NCBI RefSeq assembly: GCF_035222485.1
Contig: NC_085921.1
Location: 4,092,001 to 4,156,000, forward strand
DNA length: 64,000 nt
Direction: 5' to 3'
Source of the DNA: Podospora pseudoanserina
Taxonomy: Eukaryota; Ascomycota; Sordariomycetes; Sordariales; Podosporaceae
In this document: positions 59,333 to 64,000 of the stretch, in pieces
Numbering within the stretch: the first letter of the stretch is position 1
Layout: the number at the start of each line of letters is the position of its first letter
Program-made: the position numbers and the translations under genes
The notes under the pieces: generated by a model
The model's database searches: none
What the model was told of the DNA's origin: nothing
What the model saw: the letters and a program-made list of their open reading frames with translations, nothing else

Positions 59333-62300
59333 GTACATTGTGGTTTACCTTATCTTGTGCTCTTTTGTGACACTTAGCCAACCAAGAAGAGAGGAAAAGA
59401 CAAGCGAAGGGGGGGTTGACAGGTGGTTACCTTGAGGTATGCTGTGTCACTTCTCCGTTCAAAATGTCTGTCCGGTAGGTAGGCATTACTCAACTGTGTT
59501 ACCCCCTTCAGTCCCCTTCATCCGAGTTCATCCCATCATCCTCTTGACCGATCTCGGCCCGGTATAACTTTCTTATATTTTACCTATCATCATCATGCCG
59601 AAAGGTGGCGGCTTCGGTCCGAAGGTCTTGAGCGCTCACACACTCATGTGAAAAGTCACGTTTGACGGCATACAAACAAACCACACATCCTACTCGTATC
59701 CAGATGTTTCCAGAAGGGGAAACTCAATCGTAGAGGTCGTACACATACTTGCACATGGGAACAGGCAAGAGTTTGAGGGTGCGGTGGCTTTTGTGTAACT
59801 TTGCTGATCGATCCTGTTCCATACATACATCACCAGTTTTCGCTTTCGCTTAATTGTTAAGCTCGCCGCCGCCACTGCTTGTGGGGGCTTCCGTGAGGTG
59901 CCGAGGAGGTGTTTGAGGGCTTGTTGCGAGTCCGCAAGAATTTCGCCCTTGTGCTAAACGTCTTGGGGACCAGGAGCTTGTGTCACCGCAACAATTCTCG
60001 TTCGGGTTATGAGGCACTGTCATATTCCCCGGCTTTGTGTGACCTCTCTGGGTTGGTTGGTAACCGGGGTTGTGGCCTTGACATGTTTGTTTCTGGTTGG
60101 TTTACACGACGAGTACTTGGGTGTAAGTGGGCAAAGGATTGTCATGGGGAAAAGAGGCTCTGTTGACATTCTAGAAGAAAGGGGGCACAGAACTGTGGCA
60201 CCGGTCCCGCAAAAGATCCGGCTGATTCTCCCCTTTCTTCGCCAACTATACAAACTTGAAGTATTGAACTCTTCGGAAGCCGTTTGGCACTCATATCACA
60301 GCAAACTTACAAAAGATCGACCTCAGAGGGGATCAAAACGGCCTCCCGCATGCACGGCTGGGGCAAGACCGGGACCGAAATGGGCTCCATCAATTAACGA
60401 TGACGGATGGTGACATTGTGCGGCTGAATGTGAGAGATCATCATCCTCCTCTCCTCGGAACATGCTCTCTTTTCATGCGTGGGATATGTGTCTGTCCCTT
60501 CTGGCAAGAGTAATATGTGAGATACGATATAGCTCGCCCCTTTTTCCCTTACCAATGACAAATCATGCGCCTACCTGGTACAAGATACCTCCATTGTCTC
60601 CTCTCAGTAATTCCGTCAAGGCCATGTGTCTTAGCCAGACTAGTTTCTCGCTTCTGCATGGGTCTTGCGTTTTCCTTTGCCAAAATGCGGGATGTGATCA
60701 CACTAAAGGAACCAGCAACATCCTGTTGAACAACAGACTTTGTGTTACATGAACCACGCTGATACACACATGTCAGATCCAACCTTGAAAGGTAACATGG
60801 GGGGCTACTACTCAATATATGCACATGGATTAGCCAAGCTTGATAATAATCTGTGTTGTGTCACTCATCAACCGGCAACATCGTGACTAAGGAAACTGTC
60901 CATTGAGGCAAAGATCTATATTATTCTCGGATAAGCAGGCCAAGGTGAGAATGATGTATTGTGAGAACAGGTGAGAAGTCAAATGGAGAGTTGTCGTTCA
61001 TGCACCTACCCAGCCCGGACGGCAACATGATGAATAAGGGAAGAAAGATATTACAAAGGATTTTGTTGCACCTCCTCACATGGATGGGCGAGGTCGTACG
61101 TTGTGTAACACCGCTTAAACTGTCCAGTCAGGTAGGTGTGGAGCGAGCCCTGACTGAAAAGCTTCCGAAGAATATGACAGTCTTTTGTGACACACGATGA
61201 TGGGGTGTTCGGACATGTGACGGACGAGATTTGTGATGTGAAGGGACACATGAAAACGCCACCTTTGGCAAATCCAGCCACTGGAGATATTCTGTGTAAT
61301 AAACAACGAGCTCAGATGCGAAGACCAAGTTGTACAGACCGTGAACACTTGAAGGAGATAGCTATGCACCATCGGACCTCGAGAACCAATAACTCTCCTC
61401 TCTTTTACACCACCGACTTGATTAATCACACCCCAAACACTTCACCAATAAAAACCCATCTTCCGAATCGGGATTTCAAAACCCAGGGTTACCGTCAGAC
61501 AACAAACGCTGATCAACAACCTCCCGTCTCTCAGCCCTATCCCGATCACCAACCAGCAACACGCAACCAACATCGGATGGAACCGAATACACCCACCCAA
61601 ACCTTCCGAGTCCGAGCTGAAAATGTTATAAATGCGGGCAGGATATTAACCAACACACACACACCCCGATTATTCATCTGCACAGACCAACCCGACCCTC
61701 ACCGAGCCGAGCGCCCCCCCCCCCCTATGTAATGTTTTGTTAACCAACCTCACCTCACCTCGGAGCAAATCAAGACATGAAGATCAAAGACAGAACCAAC
61801 AGGCCCGAGAAAGCAAATGCTGTGCTACCTACATAATAGAAGTGAATAATCGGCACCCCATCCCCCCTCGCATTCCAACCTTCAAAAAGTTTCTTCCTTC
61901 CGTTCGATCTCGGATCTTGAGCATAACACTGGAAGGGGTTGTTTGGTTGAATCTCCGGACGGGTCGAAAGATATGCCCCTGAAAAGACAAACAACATACA
62001 CCCAATCGAGGACGACAACCTGGCCTACCTGCGCAGGCAACAACTGGCCACTGCGCAAGCACACAGTGAACTCTATTGATTTGAGGGACAATTTTCTCTT
62101 AAAATGCTGAGATAGTCGCGAGAGAGGGGATCACACATGTAACAATCTCAACCTCTCAAGGTAGGCAAGGCACTAAAAAAATTGCCAAAAGACTTTCAAA
62201 AGCTTGTCAAAATAAGCCTCGAAGGAACGGTAAAATGGGCACCACCATAAAGGTTCAAAAAGCCTGCCTACCACAATCTTTTCAACGACTCTAGATGTCT

Positions 62301-62747
62301 TCAGTCTCCCCACACACAAAAAACCCCTTTTGAAGATATCTTACTACTAACTCACTCATTGTGCTCAGCATATATGTGTAAAAGCAACCAAGTAAACAAA
62401 ACACAAACTTTTGCCTAAACATAAATGGTATATACACCTCCTTTCCTCCCCTCCTGTCGCTAATATTCATCACAAAACCCAATCCCCTTCACAGTGCAAT
62501 AAAAATCGCAATTTGAGTTACCCTCAAACTGACCCCCCTCTCCCCTAAAGAGAGCAAAAAAGCAAAAGAAACCTCCCTCCCCCCTTCCCCTCTCTCTCAA
62601 CGTCCCAGTTTCGAGTACAAACCCCCTCACAACTCACCACCACACCATTCATTACCTCAACACCATTTTTAACAAAACTCCCCCTCCCAATCCGGTCCCT
62701 TGTTTCCTATCCGGCCATGTCCCAATCCCACCCTCCCACCAAGAAAA

Positions 62748-64000
62748 TCAAGTCCACTTCGAAAAATCCACCGCATCCACCAGCGCCTCCGTATCCCCAT
62801 TCCCACCCTGCCCATGGTGATGCACCCCATGATCCGTCATCATGGTAGAACTCGCCGCAGTGCTCAACATGCTCGACCGATGCGACCCATCATTCCCGCT
62901 CCCCGTCCCCGTCCCAGCCCCAGAAGCACCCCCACTCAACCCCGTAGCAGCAGTGTTACTCGTAAAAAACGTCGCAACCGACGACCTACGTAAGCTGCTA
63001 AAGCTGTCACGAATATTCCCGCTCGCCGGTCTGCTGCCTGCGCTGTTGATGCCAGAGGGGCCCCCGCCGCCGCCAATGCTATAGTCCGACAGCATACCCC
63101 CCGGCCCGACAGCGCCAGCACTTGCACCGCCGAGCCCGCTCTGCGTTCCTGACACGGGGGCGTTGCTGTTGATGAGCGGTAAGCCACCGGCAGTAGCGGT
63201 GGCAGTAGCCAAACCAGTCAACCCGGCAGAGTGCCCATAGTGCGCACTCTTGGGACCGTGTCGCTCGCGTAGTCGATTGATCTCCTGAAGACGGTTCCTC
63301 CATGACGAAACATGCTCGCCACCTTCGCGTTGAGACCACACAAGAGAAAACACGGATGCGTTGAGGGCTATCAGTCTGACGAAGCGAGGGAGCGCCTTCA
63401 AGCTGACAAGCTTTGGCTCGGCGACTGGGGAGATTTCTGGGAAGCCGGGCCGGTTCATGACTTGGACCTTGAAGAAGGGGGAAACCTGCTGAGCCTCTCC
63501 GTCCTGCCGCTTTTGTGCCATCTCTCTCATGGACGAAAACGTCCGCCGCGGTGCGGGGGTGATGACAATGTAGACGTAGTTGAACTGGGAGGGAAAGGTG
63601 TCGAATTTGAACGGCAAGCCAGATTCGTTCCAGACAATGCTGACATAGTCGTTGCCAATGTGCTTCTTCTTGTGGTTGCACTGCGGGTCACGCTCCAGAT
63701 TGGTGGGCATCTGTGTGGTGACATGGTAGACAATCTCGGTGACGCGGTCGCGCCAGCAGTAGGTGTACTGGCCGTCGGTGTCGTACTCGCGGTCCAAGCC
63801 TTGGGTGTTGAATGTGGCCCCCTTCAGCTTCGTCAGTACGCCCAACCCCTTGAGAAACTCGAGGTATTCTGGCGAGCCTATCGTGTTGGCGAGGATCTCG
63901 GTCTCCTGTGTCTGTCCCTCGCCAACATAAATGACACCGACTTTGTGCCCGTCGACGGTGGAATTCCTGTCAAAGATACGGATGGCTCGGTTCACATTGT
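62748..64000 (-). CDS. TSC2: TSC2 / tuberin homologue, C-terminal RapGAP part (gene continues past the right edge)
   Basis: An open frame of at least 417 codons from the right edge to a TGA at 62750-62748. It is the Rap/Ran-GAP domain typical of tuberin: VGVIYVGEGQTQETEILANT, SPEYLEFLKGLG, HIGNDYVSIVWNESG (containing the catalytic asparagine-thumb region), and FPSQFNYVYIVITPAP. The last 150 residues are Gly/Ser/Ala-rich low complexity after an RNRLQEINRLRERH helix. In other fungi and animals TSC2 with TSC1 stimulates GTP hydrolysis by Rheb and so restrains TORC1. The N-terminal tuberin part lies beyond the window, so whether the gene is whole cannot be told. No intron is needed in the visible part. 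Confidence 0.92.
   Translation of the reverse strand, partial: NVNRAIRIFDRNSTVDGHKVGVIYVGEGQTQETEILANTIGSPEYLEFLKGLGVLTKLKGATFNTQGLDREYDTDGQYTYCWRDRVTEIVYHVTTQMPTNLERDPQCNHKKKHIGNDYVSIVWNESGLPFKFDTFPSQFNYVYIVITPAPRRTFSSMREMAQKRQDGEAQQVSPFFKVQVMNRPGFPEISPVAEPKLVSLKALPRFVRLIALNASVFSLVWSQREGGEHVSSWRNRLQEINRLRERHGPKSAHYGHSAGLTGLATATATAGGLPLINSNAPVSGTQSGLGGASAGAVGPGGMLSDYSIGGGGGPSGINSAGSRPASGNIRDSFSSLRRSSVATFFTSNTAATGLSGGASGAGTGTGSGNDGSHRSSMLSTAASSTMMTDHGVHHHGQGGNGDTEALVDAVDFSKWT

Larger units (their letters stand above)
57518..62747. other. 5.2-kb gene-poor stretch between the GNAT gene and TSC2
   Basis: No supported gene. The longest frames (134 codons at 60009 and 181 codons at 61187, plus strand) lack family resemblance and coding-like composition. 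The stretch is less GC-rich than the coding parts, carries tetranucleotide repeats and has several copies of a GTGTAAC motif (58190 inverted, 58676, 59023, 59257, 59792, 61102). The TSC2 3' UTR should lie next to 62747, where long C/A-rich runs occur. Confidence 0.5.

Noticed and set aside
61187-61732. 181-codon frame on the plus strand
   Set aside because: Thr/Pro/Asn-rich low complexity without family resemblance. It ends in a C-rich run.

Overview
The window is chromosomal DNA from a filamentous ascomycete. It is most likely a Sordariomycete, probably of the order Sordariales. The genes carry short (about 50-90 nt) introns with GTRNGT donors, CTAAC-like branch points and YAG acceptors, codon use favours G/C at third positions, and the protein set is typically fungal: glutaminase A, a 2EXR protein, a GH3-remnant/GNAT protein, CENP-I/Mis6 and an actin gene cut by four introns. 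I recognise 20 complete protein genes, one gene running off the right edge (TSC2/tuberin) and a possible one running off the left edge. I see no mobile element, CRISPR array, rRNA or convincing tRNA.

Layout, left to right. 1-14.2 kb: an RRM/RGG RNA-binding protein, secreted glutaminase A, then RAD16 (-) and RAD7 (+) head to head. 14.2-19.4 kb: a 5.2-kb stretch without a supported gene. 19.4-24.2 kb: NAD(P)-malic enzyme and a 2EXR protein, convergent. 24.9-30.3 kb: one very long acidic protein with OB-fold-like ends; the C-terminal end resembles telomeric single-strand-binding OB folds. 30.9-34.8 kb: a flavin monooxygenase and an aromatic/aminoadipate-type aminotransferase. 34.9-41.4 kb: LTV1 (-) and LSG1 (+) head to head, mitochondrial uL5m (MRPL7) and the Hsp70 exchange factor FES1. 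43.7-47.4 kb: actin, a mitochondrial GGQ rescue factor and the small subunit of serine palmitoyltransferase. 47.9-53.8 kb: ELP2 (-) and URM1 (+) head to head, then CENP-I/Mis6. 55.8-57.5 kb: a GNAT protein that keeps only the C-terminal part of a GH3 glycosidase. 57.5-62.7 kb: a second 5.2-kb gene-poor stretch rich in microsatellites. 62.7-64 kb: the RapGAP end of TSC2.

The most striking pattern is that three divergent pairs each join proteins of one process. RAD16/RAD7 are the two partners of the yeast NEF4 global-genome repair complex. LTV1/LSG1 are late 40S and 60S maturation/export factors. ELP2/URM1 serve the two halves of the wobble-uridine (mcm5s2U34) tRNA modification. Shared promoters could keep the partners balanced. 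Other items worth checking are the putative Cdc13/CTC1-like telomere protein, a RAD7 start codon that appears to be split by an intron, a frame-preserving intron in malic enzyme, an intron just behind the actin stop codon, an identical 14-base telobox upstream of MRPL7 and of CENP-I, frame breaks in MRPL7, and a cluster of GTGTAAC motifs in the gene-poor right part.

Gene models were built by eye from splice signals and family resemblance. No database search was run.
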